NCBI GenBank assembly: GCA_020247055.1
Contig: JADCJL010000097.1
Location: forward strand, 25,050 to 89,049
Direction of reading: 5' to 3'
DNA from: Acidobacteriaceae bacterium
GTDB lineage: Bacteria > Acidobacteriota > Terriglobia > Bryobacterales > Bryobacteraceae
DNA: 64,000 nucleotides
How positions within the stretch are numbered: position 1 is the first letter of the stretch; each line of letters starts with the position of its first letter. The translations under genes were made by a program, and so were the position numbers. Below are positions 35,219 through 43,497 of this stretch, piece by piece. The notes under the pieces are model-generated. The model was not told the origin of the DNA, searched no databases, and saw nothing but the letters and a program-made list of their open reading frames with translations.

Positions 35219-35967
35219 CGCCGCCGCCACCGCCCGTCGACAAACTCAGCCTCGGCCTCCCGCCACGGGCCAAACTTACACGCCATCTGCCCGCCGTCCA
35301 CCAGCAGCGTCGCGCCCGTGATGTAGCTCGCCCAGTCGCTCGCCAGAAACACGGCCGCCTTGGCCACCTCCTCCGGCTCCCCGCCGCGGCCCATCGGAAT
35401 CGCCCGAAAATACTCCTTAATCACGGCCTCCGTGTGGAACGCCTCCGCCGTCAGCCGCGTCCGGATCAGCCCCGGATTCACGGCGTTCACCCGGATGCCA
35501 TACGGCCCCAACTCATTGGCCGCCGTGTGTACAATCCCCAGCACCCCGGCCTTGGTCGCGTTGTAGGCAATCAGGTTCTCCTCGCCGTCATACGAGTTGG
35601 TCGAGGCGGTCAGCACAATCGCGCCCGGCCGCCCCGCCGCCCGCATCCGCCCCGCCGCCGCCTGCAGCGTCTCAAACGCCGCCGTCAGGTTCAGCGTCAC
35701 CGTCTTGTCCCACACCTCGCGCGTCGTCTCGGCAATCGGCCGCACAAACGCCGTACCCGCGTTGATCATCACAATATCCGGCGCCGGGCCGGCCGCAAAC
35801 GCCGCCTCCAGGCTCGCCCGGTCCGTCACGTTCACCGGCGGTGACGACTCCAGGTCGAAAACGGTAACCGCCGCGCCGCACGCGCCCAGCGTCTGCGCCA
35901 TCGCGCGGCCAATGCCGTGGGCGCCGCCGGTCACAATGGCGTGCCGGCCGGAGAGATCAATCTGCAT
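35215..35967 (-). CDS. Short-chain dehydrogenase/reductase
   Basis: 250 residues of classical SDR type: TGGAHGIGRAMA (cofactor loop), INAGTAF, the active-site Ser region TASTNSYDGEE, catalytic YNATK and PGLIRTRL, ending in the usual VDGG. The acidic residue after the second strand (VFDLE) suggests NAD preference. The substrate is not predictable. It is convergent with the upstream sulfatase (4-base overlap) and divergent from the second sulfatase, whose ATG lies 24 bases away, so it may belong to the same sugar or sulfated-compound pathway; this is inference. Confidence 0.9.
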   Translation of the reverse strand: MQIDLSGRHAIVTGGAHGIGRAMAQTLGACGAAVTVFDLESSPPVNVTDRASLEAAFAAGPAPDIVMINAGTAFVRPIAETTREVWDKTVTLNLTAAFETLQAAAGRMRAAGRPGAIVLTASTNSYDGEENLIAYNATKAGVLGIVHTAANELGPYGIRVNAVNPGLIRTRLTAEAFHTEAVIKEYFRAIPMGRGGEPEEVAKAAVFLASDWASYITGATLLVDGGQMACKFGPWREAEAEFVDGRWRRR

Positions 35968-35991
35968 CTTCTTACGCTATCCTGTTCGCTG

Positions 35992-37320
35992 ATGAATGGT
36001 CTAACCCGCCGCGGTTTCCTCGGCACCCCCGCCGCCTTCGCGCCCCCCTCCCCCGCGGCGCCCCCGCCCAACATCCTCTTCCTCATCTCCGACGACCACA
36101 CCGCCGCCGACCTCGGCTGCTCCGGCAACACCCACCTCCACACCCCCCACCTCGACCGCCTCGCCGCCCGCGGCGCCCGCTTTGCCAACTGCTTCGTCAC
36201 CTCGCCGCAGTGCAGCCCCAACCGCTCCGCCCTCTTCACCGGCGCCACCGCCCACACCACCAACACCTCCCGGCTCCATACCCCCATGCCGCCCTGGGAG
36301 AAGACCTTCCTCGATTCGCTCAAAGAACGCGGCTACCACACCGGCGCCTACCGCAAAATCCATCAGGGCGAAGAGTTCAACCGCCGCTTCGACTTCTACC
36401 GCTCCAACCCCGCGGCCTCCTTCGCCGAATTCTTCGACCAGCGGCCCGCCCACCAGCCCTTCTTCCTCCACATCGGCTTCACCGACCCCCACCGCCCCTA
36501 CCGGCCCAACGCCTTCCAGCCGCCCCACGACCGCGCCAAAGTCCGCCTGCCCAACTTCCTCCCCGATACCCCCGAAATCCGCGAAGACCTCGGCATGTAC
36601 GCCGACTATATCGCCCGCATGGACGCCGAATGCGGCCAACTGCTCGACCTCCTCTCCGCCCGCGGCCTCGCCCACAACACCATCGTCTTTTTCACCGCCG
36701 ACAACGGCATGCCCTTCCCCGGCGCCAAAGGCACCTGCTACGACCCCGGCCTCCACGTCCCGCTCCTCGTCCACTGGCCCGGCAAGCCCGCCGGCGTCGT
36801 CCACCCCCATCTGATCTCCCACATCGACCTCCCCGCCACCTGGCTCGACCTCGCCGGCGCCCCGGCCCTTCCCAAAATGCAGGGCCGCAGCTTCCGCGGT
36901 CTGCTCGACGGCTCCGGCTACGAGCCCCGCCAAGCCGTCTTCAGCGAACGCAACTGGCACGACAACTTCGACCCCATCCGCAGCATCCGCACCACCCGCC
37001 ACAAGCTCATCTTCAACGCCGCCCCCCACTTCCCCTACCGCCCCGCCTGGGACCTCGCCGACAGCCTCACCTGGAAGAGCTACCAGGCTTTGGCCCGCCA
37101 AGGGAAGCTCTCCGCCGCCCACAGCCGCCTCGTCCAACCCACCCGCCCCCTGGTCGAACTCTACGACCTCGCCGCCGACCCCGACGAGTTCCGCAACCTC
37201 GCCGCCAGCCCGGAACACGCCGCCATCCGCGCCGAACTTCAGAAAAAGCTGGGCGAATGGATGGAGAAAACCTATGACTTTCTCCCCCCTTCCGCCCCCG
37301 GATGGGCGGCCCGCCTGTAG
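35992..37320 (+). CDS. Sulfatase (formylglycine type), twin-arginine-like signal
   Basis: 442 residues from the ATG at 35992; the longer upstream frame overlaps the SDR start and lacks a signal. The N-terminus MNGLTRRGFLGTPAAFAP has an RRGFLG twin-arginine motif. The metal site is LFLISDDHTAAD, and the formylglycine motif is CSPNR with C74 (CxPxR); FTADNGMPFPG supplies the second metal segment. It is related to heparan N-sulfatase-like and iduronate-2-sulfatase-like bacterial enzymes. It is expected in the periplasm. It is distinct in sequence from the other sulfatase at 33776, so the pair is not a simple duplication. Confidence 0.9.
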   Translation: MNGLTRRGFLGTPAAFAPPSPAAPPPNILFLISDDHTAADLGCSGNTHLHTPHLDRLAARGARFANCFVTSPQCSPNRSALFTGATAHTTNTSRLHTPMPPWEKTFLDSLKERGYHTGAYRKIHQGEEFNRRFDFYRSNPAASFAEFFDQRPAHQPFFLHIGFTDPHRPYRPNAFQPPHDRAKVRLPNFLPDTPEIREDLGMYADYIARMDAECGQLLDLLSARGLAHNTIVFFTADNGMPFPGAKGTCYDPGLHVPLLVHWPGKPAGVVHPHLISHIDLPATWLDLAGAPALPKMQGRSFRGLLDGSGYEPRQAVFSERNWHDNFDPIRSIRTTRHKLIFNAAPHFPYRPAWDLADSLTWKSYQALARQGKLSAAHSRLVQPTRPLVELYDLAADPDEFRNLAASPEHAAIRAELQKKLGEWMEKTYDFLPPSAPGWAARL

Positions 37321-37327
37321 CGATCTC

Positions 37328-37365
37328 CTTGACGGGGGCAGGGAATCTTGACGGGGGCAGGGAAT
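37328..37365 (+). repeat. 19-bp perfect tandem duplication before the M23 gene
   Basis: CTTGACGGGGGCAGGGAAT occurs twice head-to-tail (37328-37346 and 37347-37365). Each copy begins with TTGACG, one mismatch from a -35 hexamer. The second copy is followed 18 bases later by TACGGT, preceded by TGA (an extended -10-like TGnTAnnnT) at 37369-37377. A promoter for the M23 gene with a duplicated -35 is possible. Confidence 0.6.
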
Positions 37366-37446
37366 CGATGATACGGTCAGAGGAGGGAAGCCCGTCGGAC
37401 ATCGCCCCGTTTCGCCTTGTCCCATGCTAGTGAGTCTTGATCGAGC

Positions 37447-38337
37447 ATGAAGCAACCACATTTCGTTGTCGTCATTGCCCACTCCGTCCACGGACGCCTG
37501 CGTCGCGTGCATCTGTCCCACACGGTTCTCTACACGGTCCTCGGTTTGGCCGCGGTCGGTTGTTTCACGGTGGTCGGGTTTGTCGGCTCCTACGCCCGGA
37601 TGGCGTGGAAAGTGGGCAATTACAACAGTTTACGCGACGAAGTGAGTTCGCTCCAGCGCCGCTATCAGGACCTGCAGAAATCTTCGGAACAGACCCGGGA
37701 GCAGTTGGCTACCCTGCAGATTCTCGCCTCGGAGGTCTCGACGGCCTACGGAATTAAAGAGCGCATGGACGGTCCCCGGTCGCTCGTGGGGGAAGGCAAA
37801 CTGATGCCTACGTTCCAGGAATCCATTGAGCAGTATGATCTGCTGCGCTCCACTCGCCTGTTCAACCCCGGCACCCGCCGCATCAATCAGATGTGGCAGC
37901 AGAACGTAGTGCCCAGCATCTGGCCCACCAACGGCCGCCTCCTCAGCTCCTTCGGCGCCCGCTCCGATCCCTTCACCGGCGGTTCGGCCTTCCACGCCGG
38001 CGTCGATATCTCTTGCCCCACCGGCACCCCCATCAAGGTGGCCGCCGATGGCATAGTTCGCTCCGCGCAGTGGGGCGGCGCCTACGGCAAGCTGATCGTG
38101 ATTTCGCACGGCGGAGGCCTTGAAACCTACTACGCCCATCTGTCCGGCTTCGAGGTCATCCCCGGACAGGAGGTGCGCCGCGGCCAGATCATCGCCCGCA
38201 GCGGCAGCACCGGACGGTCCACCTCGCCCCATCTCCACTACGAAGTCCGGCAGGGCGGCGCGCCGGTGAACCCCTACAAATACCTCGCCAAATCGCTGGT
38301 CCTCAAATCGTCCGTGCAAAAGGACCTGCCTTTCTAA
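37447..38337 (+). CDS. M23-family peptidase with membrane anchor and coiled coil
   Basis: 296 residues. A single membrane segment (about 27-49, TVLGLAAVGCFTVVGFVG) is followed by a coiled coil (about 58-95, LRDEVSSLQRRYQDLQ) and a LytM/M23 domain (about 165-275). Zinc ligands are complete: H183 and D187 in HAGVDIS, and H262-x-H264 in PHLHYEV. It is therefore likely an active peptidoglycan endopeptidase, anchored in the inner membrane with its domain in the periplasm, of the type used in cell-wall growth or division. It may be driven by the promoter-like duplication upstream. Confidence 0.93.
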   Translation: MKQPHFVVVIAHSVHGRLRRVHLSHTVLYTVLGLAAVGCFTVVGFVGSYARMAWKVGNYNSLRDEVSSLQRRYQDLQKSSEQTREQLATLQILASEVSTAYGIKERMDGPRSLVGEGKLMPTFQESIEQYDLLRSTRLFNPGTRRINQMWQQNVVPSIWPTNGRLLSSFGARSDPFTGGSAFHAGVDISCPTGTPIKVAADGIVRSAQWGGAYGKLIVISHGGGLETYYAHLSGFEVIPGQEVRRGQIIARSGSTGRSTSPHLHYEVRQGGAPVNPYKYLAKSLVLKSSVQKDLPF

Positions 38338-38373
38338 TAGAATCATCGAGGGTTGTAGAAGGGCCCTTAAACG

Positions 38374-39399
38374 ATGAATTCGAACTCTTTGCGCATCTTT
38401 GCCGCCTCCGGAGCGGCTCTGTTACTCGTTGCCGCTGCTTACCGTACGCAGACGCCCCGCGTCATGTCCGACACTGCGACGGCGTTTCTCGCCTCCCTGT
38501 CCGCCGAACAGCGCGGCAAGGCGGTCTTCGCCTTTGAAGACGACGAACGGCTGAACTGGCACTTTATCCCGAAAGTCCGCAAGGGCCTGCCGCTCAAGCA
38601 GATGGGCCACGAACAGCGCGCCCTCGCCCATGCGCTCCTCAGCGCCGGCCTCTCTCAGCAGGGCTACATCAAGGCCACCAGCATCATGAGCCTTGAAGAC
38701 ATTCTCCGGCAGCTCGAAAAGGACACCACCGGCCGCCGCGACCCCGAACAGTACTTCTTCTCCATCTTCGGCACCCCAACGGAGAACGGCACCTGGGGCT
38801 ATCGCGTTGAAGGCCACCACCTCGCCCTGAACTGGACCATCGTCAAGAACCGCGTCGCCTCCAGCCCCATGTTCTTCGGCACCAACCCCGCCGAAATCAA
38901 GGAAGGGCCGCGCAAAGGCCTCCGCGTCCTCGGCCGCGAAGAAGATCTCGGCCGCGCCCTCCGCGTCGCCCTCACCCCAGAGCAGGCCAAGACCGCCGTC
39001 GTCTCCGAGACCGCCTACAAAGACATCTTCACCATGGCCGACCGCAAAGCCGCCCTCAAAGGCCAGCCCAACGGGCTCTCCGCCACGAAGATGAACGCCC
39101 AGCAGCGCGCCCTGCTCGCCGCCCTGCTTGACGAATACGCCTCCAACGCCCCCGAACAGGCCGCCGCCACCCGCGCCGCGCAAATCAAGGCGGCCGGCAA
39201 CAACCTGTTCTTCGCCTGGGCCGGCGCACCCGGCAAGGGCGAAGGCCACTACTATCGCGTCCAGGGCCCGACTTTCCTGGTCGAGTACGACAACACCCAG
39301 AACGGCAATAACCACGTCCACTCCGTCTGGCGCGATCTGGCTGGCGACTTCGGCTACGATCTGCTCGGCGATCACGTGCAGGCGAGCCATAGCAAGTAA
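38374..39399 (+). CDS. DUF3500 family secreted protein
   Basis: 341 residues with a signal-like N-terminus (RIFAASGAALLLVAAAY). Conserved features of DUF3500 are visible: LSAEQRGKAVFAFEDDERLNWHF in two parts, LKQMGHEQRALAHALLSAGLS, YFFSIFGTP, WGYRVEGHHLALNWTI and FLVEYDNTQNGNNHVHSVWRD. The conserved His, Glu and Asp residues in these blocks are suggestive of an enzyme, but the function is unknown. It starts 36 bases after the M23 gene and probably belongs to the same transcript. Confidence 0.85.
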   Translation: MNSNSLRIFAASGAALLLVAAAYRTQTPRVMSDTATAFLASLSAEQRGKAVFAFEDDERLNWHFIPKVRKGLPLKQMGHEQRALAHALLSAGLSQQGYIKATSIMSLEDILRQLEKDTTGRRDPEQYFFSIFGTPTENGTWGYRVEGHHLALNWTIVKNRVASSPMFFGTNPAEIKEGPRKGLRVLGREEDLGRALRVALTPEQAKTAVVSETAYKDIFTMADRKAALKGQPNGLSATKMNAQQRALLAALLDEYASNAPEQAAATRAAQIKAAGNNLFFAWAGAPGKGEGHYYRVQGPTFLVEYDNTQNGNNHVHSVWRDLAGDFGYDLLGDHVQASHSK

Positions 39400-39418
39400 G
39401 CCAAGCTAAACTGGTCGT

Positions 39419-40501
39419 ATGCCTTCCCGCCGCGCGTTCCTCACCCTGATGAGCGCGCGGCCCATGTTGTTCGCCGCGGGCAAGGGGCAGGAGTCTCCCG
39501 GAGACATGAAGCGGTTTCTCGACGCGGCGACCGAATTCGAAGTCGTCCGCATGACGGGAACCGACTACGAGAGCATTCTCCCGTCCAACACCGGCCGCGC
39601 CGTCTCCCGCCGCGCCGACTTCTTCCTCTGCGCCTCCAACCGCGGACAGGGCATGCAGGCCTACCGGGTCGACGTCAAAACCGGCAAAACGCGCCAACTC
39701 ACCGAACTGGCCGCGCTCGAACCGGAAACCATGACCCTCGCCGGCAACGACCGCTGGCTCTATGCCATCGACGGCGTCCGCCTGCTGCAGATCAATCTCG
39801 GCAGCCTGCGCGAGCGGCAGCTGGCCGAACTGTCCGGCAGCGCCCGCAAGCTCAGCGTCTCCGTAGACGGCCTCAACGCCGTCTACGCCGAAAAAGCCGG
39901 CGACCGGACCCGCCTCCGCTATCTCCCCACCGGCAAACCCGTGCCCCAGACCGTCGCCGAATTCGCCGGCACCCTCACCGAAGTCGGCGTCCGCCCCAAA
40001 CGCGCCGGGCTCTTTTACGTCCACGACAACGTGCTCTCGCTCGCCAGCTTCGACGGCCGCGAGAACCGCGAATTGAAGACCCCGCCCGGCCAGGTGCTCG
40101 AAGCCCAATGGTCGCCCGACGGCCGGGCCATTCTCTACCTCCATAAGCCGGAGGGCGACGGCAAACTCAACGAAATTCGCGAGATCACGCCCGACACCAA
40201 CACGGACACGCTCCTTGCAAAAACCAGTCAGTTCGTCCGCTTTGCCCCCAACGGCGATGCGTCAGTCTTCCTCGGCGCCTGTGGTAGCAAAGCCCAACCG
40301 ACGCTCCTGCTCCTGCTCCGCTCCGTCCGCCGCGAGTTGACCATCTGCGAGCACAAGTGCTCCGACGCCCGCCTCGCCAACCCCACCTTTTCTCCCAACT
40401 CCCAGCGCATCTTCTTCCAAACCGACCGCCACGGCAAAATGGTGATCTACTCCATGGTCGTCGACCGCCTCGTCGATCCCACCGAGGAACCGCCACAGTG
40501 A
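39419..40501 (+). CDS. Secreted beta-propeller protein, oligogalacturonate-lyase-like/TolB-like
   Basis: 360 residues with a weak twin-arginine-like start (MPSRRAFLTLMSARPMLFAAG). The body consists of repeated beta-propeller blades (QAYRVDVKTGKTRQLTEL, LEAQWSPDGRAILYLHKP, ANPTFSPNSQRIFFQTDRHG). The opening EFEVVRMTG and the blade with MTLAGNDRWLYAIDG are like the N-terminal part of oligogalacturonate lyases, but I cannot identify the catalytic metal-site histidines with confidence. It may be a TolB-like binding protein instead. It follows the DUF3500 gene by 19 bases. Confidence 0.7.
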   Translation: MPSRRAFLTLMSARPMLFAAGKGQESPGDMKRFLDAATEFEVVRMTGTDYESILPSNTGRAVSRRADFFLCASNRGQGMQAYRVDVKTGKTRQLTELAALEPETMTLAGNDRWLYAIDGVRLLQINLGSLRERQLAELSGSARKLSVSVDGLNAVYAEKAGDRTRLRYLPTGKPVPQTVAEFAGTLTEVGVRPKRAGLFYVHDNVLSLASFDGRENRELKTPPGQVLEAQWSPDGRAILYLHKPEGDGKLNEIREITPDTNTDTLLAKTSQFVRFAPNGDASVFLGACGSKAQPTLLLLLRSVRRELTICEHKCSDARLANPTFSPNSQRIFFQTDRHGKMVIYSMVVDRLVDPTEEPPQ

Positions 40502-40597
40502 GTAGTACTGCCCTACCCCTGGTACGTCTTGCACCCATCCGGAATTTATTCAAGAATCAGGATAATTGGACGAAATGAGAATAAAGGCGCAAGTACT

Positions 40598-40628
40598 CTT
40601 GTTGCCATTTAGTCTTGTTGTCATTTAG
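40598..40628 (+). repeat. 15-bp imperfect direct repeat upstream of the Hpt gene
   Basis: CTTGTTGCCATTTAG (40598-40612) and CTTGTTGTCATTTAG (40614-40628) differ at one base and are one base apart. A partial third copy (CTGTTGTCTG) follows. They lie in the 155-base AT-richer spacer before the Hpt gene and could be direct-repeat sites for a response regulator, with a 16-base period. Confidence 0.45.
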
Positions 40629-40644
40629 CTGTTGTCTGCCTTCG

Positions 40645-40650
40645 AAGGAG
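40645..40650 (+). promoter_or_regulatory. Ribosome binding site for the Hpt gene
   Basis: AAGGAG lies six bases upstream of GTG 40657 and decides that start over upstream in-frame codons. Confidence 0.7.
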
Positions 40651-40656
40651 CCCTTT

Positions 40657-41019
40657 GTGCAGTTCTCTTCGCAAATTGATCGCTTGAACTTTGCTGTCGC
40701 GCTCGAGCGCCTCGGCGGGGACGAGCAACTGCTTTGTGAAGTGGCGCAGCTTTTCCTCGAAGAGTGCCCGGAACTGGTCGAGCAGGTTCGCACCGCGGTG
40801 GCCAGCGGCGATGCCGACGCGCTGCAGCATGCGGCGCACAGCTTAAAGGGTTCGGTCTCCAACTTCGGGGCCGATGCCGCCTCGGAGGCGGCGCTTGCCC
40901 TCGAGCTCATGGGGCGCAACGGAGAACTGAACCAGGCCCCAAGCGGGTTGGCTGCGCTCGAGCAGGCCCTCGCCCATATCCAGCCCGCGCTCGCAGAGTT
41001 GGCGGCTCAGGCGGAATAG
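40657..41019 (+). CDS. Stand-alone Hpt (histidine phosphotransfer) domain protein
   Basis: 120 residues from GTG 40657. The Hpt signature AAHSLKGSVSNFGA, with the phosphorylated His in HSLKG, sits in a helical protein (LLCEVAQLFLEECPELVEQV, SEAALALELM). It has no ATPase or receiver domain, so it should act as a phosphorelay intermediate between a hybrid kinase and a response regulator encoded elsewhere; no cognate partner is adjacent. The clear RBS and the imperfect direct repeats upstream suggest its own promoter. Confidence 0.9.
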   Translation: MQFSSQIDRLNFAVALERLGGDEQLLCEVAQLFLEECPELVEQVRTAVASGDADALQHAAHSLKGSVSNFGADAASEAALALELMGRNGELNQAPSGLAALEQALAHIQPALAELAAQAE

Positions 41020-41062
41020 TTCCGTGGGGACACGCCCCCGTTTGCTATAGTGAAGGTTTACT

Positions 41063-41899
41063 ATGGCAGTCACGGACATTGTTTGCGCCCACAGCCCGGA
41101 TTCTGACGATGCCTACATGTTTTACGGCTTGGCGACCAAGAAAATTCGCTCCAAGTTGTTGAATCTGAAGCATGTTCTGAGCGACATTCAAACCTTGAAC
41201 CAGAAAGCGATGGCTGGCGAGTATGAGTTGACCGCCATCTCCTATCACGCCTACCCCTACGTGGCCGATAAGTATTTCGTCATGGCCTCCGGCTCGAGCA
41301 TCGGCGATGGCTACGGGCCCATGCTCGTCTCCAATCACCCGATGACCCCGGAAGAACTAAAGGGCAAGCGGATCGCCATCCCCGGACGCATGACCACGGC
41401 ATTTCTCACGCTGAGCATCTTTCAGCCCGATTTCATCCCCGTCGAAGTGCCTTTTGACAAGATCCTCGACGTGGTGAAGGATGGCGCGGCCGACGCCGGC
41501 CTGGTGATCCACGAAGCACAGCTGACCTACGCCCGGGGCGGCTTCCATCAGATCGTCGACCTCGGCAAATGGTGGAAAAAGACCTACGATATGCCGCTGC
41601 CTCTCGGCTGCAACGTGTTGCGTCGCGATCTCGCCCCGGAACTGCTGACCGAAAGCTGCCGGCTGATGCGGGAAAGCATTCAGTACGCCCTCGACAACCA
41701 CGAAGAGGCGCTCGCCTACGCCATGCAGTTCGCCCGCGACATGGAAAACGAACTGGCCGCGAAGTTTGTCGGCATGTATGTGAACCACTACACCGTCGAT
41801 GCCGGCGAGGTGATCCCCAAAGCCGCCCAACTGCTGCTCGACATGGGTCACGACATCGGATTGATCCCCAAGCGCGTGCAACTCGAGTTTATCCGCTAA
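41063..41899 (+). CDS. mqnD: 1,4-dihydroxy-6-naphthoate synthase MqnD
   Basis: 278 residues with typical MqnD signatures: the opening HSPDSDDAYMFYGLATKKI, LTAISYHAYPYV, SGSSIGDGYGPMLVS, IAIPGRMTTAFLTLSIF and GLVIHEAQLTYA, the last with the conserved His. It has the periplasmic-binding-protein-like fold of the family. It converts cyclic de-hypoxanthine futalosine to 1,4-dihydroxy-6-naphthoate in the futalosine route to menaquinone. The other mqn genes are not in this window. A class I SPASM protein (45862) is nearby but does not look like MqnC or MqnE. Confidence 0.9.
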   Translation: MAVTDIVCAHSPDSDDAYMFYGLATKKIRSKLLNLKHVLSDIQTLNQKAMAGEYELTAISYHAYPYVADKYFVMASGSSIGDGYGPMLVSNHPMTPEELKGKRIAIPGRMTTAFLTLSIFQPDFIPVEVPFDKILDVVKDGAADAGLVIHEAQLTYARGGFHQIVDLGKWWKKTYDMPLPLGCNVLRRDLAPELLTESCRLMRESIQYALDNHEEALAYAMQFARDMENELAAKFVGMYVNHYTVDAGEVIPKAAQLLLDMGHDIGLIPKRVQLEFIR

Positions 41900-41930
41900 A
41901 CTTTTCGGCCGCGTGAAGCGTCCTAAAGCT

Positions 41931-43205
41931 ATGCGTTTTGCGATCCTCGTTCTGCTGTGTCCGGCCCTGCTGCCGGCGCAAACCTCGACGCCCAAGGAAC
42001 GGCAGAAGTATGTGAAGTCCCTGGCGCGCGAGGGGCAGGCCGGTATCCCCAAGCTGCTGCCCTACGCGCAGGACCCGGAGGTGGAAGTCCGGAGAGAGGT
42101 CGTCCGCACGACGGTCGCAATTGGCGGGCCGGCCTCGCTCGCCCCGCTCACCCAGGCCCTCACCGACAGCGACGAGGAGATCGTCACCCGCGCCGCCGAT
42201 GGCCTCGTGAACTTCTACCTGCCCGGCTACTGGGAGCAGGGCCTCGGCGGTTCGCTGAAGCGCGCCGGCAATAAACTCGTCAGCCGCTGGACGGACAAAA
42301 ACGATCAGGTGGTTCCCGCCCACGTCGAAGCCCGCCCGGAGGTGGTGGCGGCGCTCGGGAAAGTGGTCAGCGGCACCGGCCCCCTCCCGGCCCGCGCCAA
42401 TGCGGCCCGCGCCATCGGCGTCCTGCGCGGTCGGGCCGCCACCGACGACCTGATTGGCGGCCTGGCGTCCAAAGACAGCAGCGTGCTCTACGAGTCGCTG
42501 GTGGCCCTTGAAAAGATCCGCGACCCGCGCGTCTCCCCCCGCATTCATTACCTCCTGCGCGACCTCGATGAGAAGGTCCAACTGGCGGCGCTCGAAACCG
42601 TGGGGATCCTCAAGAACCCGGAGTCGGTAGCGCCGCTGCGCGATGCCTACGAGCGGGCCAGAAACGACAAGGTCCGCCGGGCCGCCCTCGGCGCGCTGTC
42701 GCAGATCCCCGCCGAAGCCTCCCGGCCGCTGTTTACCGCCCAGTTGGACTCGTCCGACGAATGGCTGCGCGCCGGCGCCGCCGAAGGCATCGCGCGCCTC
42801 GGCCAGACCGCCGACCGCGCCCTGCTGCACTCCAAGTTCGACGCCGAAACCAAAATGCGGGCGCGCTTGGCGCAGGCCTTCGGCGCCGCGCTGCTCGGCG
42901 ATCACGCCATGGGCGAGTTCGACCCGCTGCGCTACCTCGTCAACAGCTTGAACCAGAAGGCATGGAAAGGCATCGCCGAAGCCTATCTGATTGAACTGGT
43001 GCGAAACGAACCCATTCGAGCCGCCCTCGCGCCGGCGATTCCGGCGTCGACCAAAGCGGAGAAACTCAGCCTGGCCCTGGTCCTCGGCCGCAGCGGCGCC
43101 CCTGCCGCCGCGCCGTTACTCGAATCCCTGTCGAAGGATCCGGACACGGAAGTGGCGGGCGAAGCCCTGCGGGCGCTGCGTACCCTGCGGGTCATGAATC
43201 CGTAA
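41931..43205 (+). CDS. HEAT-repeat protein, probably secreted
   Basis: 424 residues if it starts at ATG 41931 (an in-frame GTG at 41913 is the alternative; neither has a strong RBS). A signal peptide (MRFAILVLLCPALLPAQ) is followed by at least eight HEAT/PBS-lyase-type helical repeats (EVRREVVRTTVAIGG, VLYESLVALEKIRDP, KVQLAALETVGILKNP, KVRRAALGALSQIP, WLRAGAAEGIARLGQ, TEVAGEALRALRTL). It presumably serves as a periplasmic protein-binding scaffold; no enzymatic motif is seen. A terminator follows the stop. Confidence 0.8.
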   Translation: MRFAILVLLCPALLPAQTSTPKERQKYVKSLAREGQAGIPKLLPYAQDPEVEVRREVVRTTVAIGGPASLAPLTQALTDSDEEIVTRAADGLVNFYLPGYWEQGLGGSLKRAGNKLVSRWTDKNDQVVPAHVEARPEVVAALGKVVSGTGPLPARANAARAIGVLRGRAATDDLIGGLASKDSSVLYESLVALEKIRDPRVSPRIHYLLRDLDEKVQLAALETVGILKNPESVAPLRDAYERARNDKVRRAALGALSQIPAEASRPLFTAQLDSSDEWLRAGAAEGIARLGQTADRALLHSKFDAETKMRARLAQAFGAALLGDHAMGEFDPLRYLVNSLNQKAWKGIAEAYLIELVRNEPIRAALAPAIPASTKAEKLSLALVLGRSGAPAAAPLLESLSKDPDTEVAGEALRALRTLRVMNP

Positions 43206-43220
43206 CGAGAAACACGAAAA

Positions 43221-43238
43221 GCCCCGCCTGAGCGGGGC
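43221..43238. terminator. Intrinsic terminator shared by convergent genes
   Basis: GCCCCGC (43221-43227), loop CTGA, GCGGGGC (43232-43238) form a perfect 7-bp stem. On the minus strand it is followed by TTTTC, a proper terminator for the 69-residue gene; on the plus strand it follows the HEAT gene stop by 15 bases. Confidence 0.85.
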
Positions 43239-43265
43239 CTCTCGGAAGTCGCAAGGTGCGAAAAA

Positions 43266-43475
43266 CTACTTCGCCTTTTTCTGTTTCTGCTGACCGACGC
43301 GGACTTTGGTGATCGACGCTTTCTGGTCGTTCCAGGCCTTCCAGTCAAAGCGGGCCGAGGCGTCTTTGAGGAAAGTGTCGTGGTCGGTGCCCTTCGGGAC
43401 AACGGCCATGAGGGTCGCCGTGTTGAGACCATCGGGGCTCGTGATACGGAAGCGCTTTACGTTCGGAATTGCCAT
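43266..43475 (-). CDS. Small conserved-looking protein of unknown function (69 residues)
   Basis: The ATG at 43475 has AAAGGG just upstream and the gene ends at a good terminator. The protein begins MAIPNVKRFRITSPDG and ends with a Lys-rich tail (VGQQKQKKAK), giving a strong positive charge at the C-terminus. It has no signal, membrane segment or cysteine. A longer frame upstream is out of character (Arg-rich shadow sequence), so this start is chosen. The charged tail suggests nucleic-acid or ribosome contact, but that is speculation; I do not recognise a family. Confidence 0.7.
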   Translation of the reverse strand: MAIPNVKRFRITSPDGLNTATLMAVVPKGTDHDTFLKDASARFDWKAWNDQKASITKVRVGQQKQKKAK

Positions 43476-43497
43476 AACCCTTTCAGAATAGCACGGG

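Noticed and set aside
43001..43020. GCGAAACGAACCCATTCG in the HEAT gene as a dispersed repeat
   Set aside because: It encodes an ordinary repeat helix (VRNEPIR) and has no second copy in this window.
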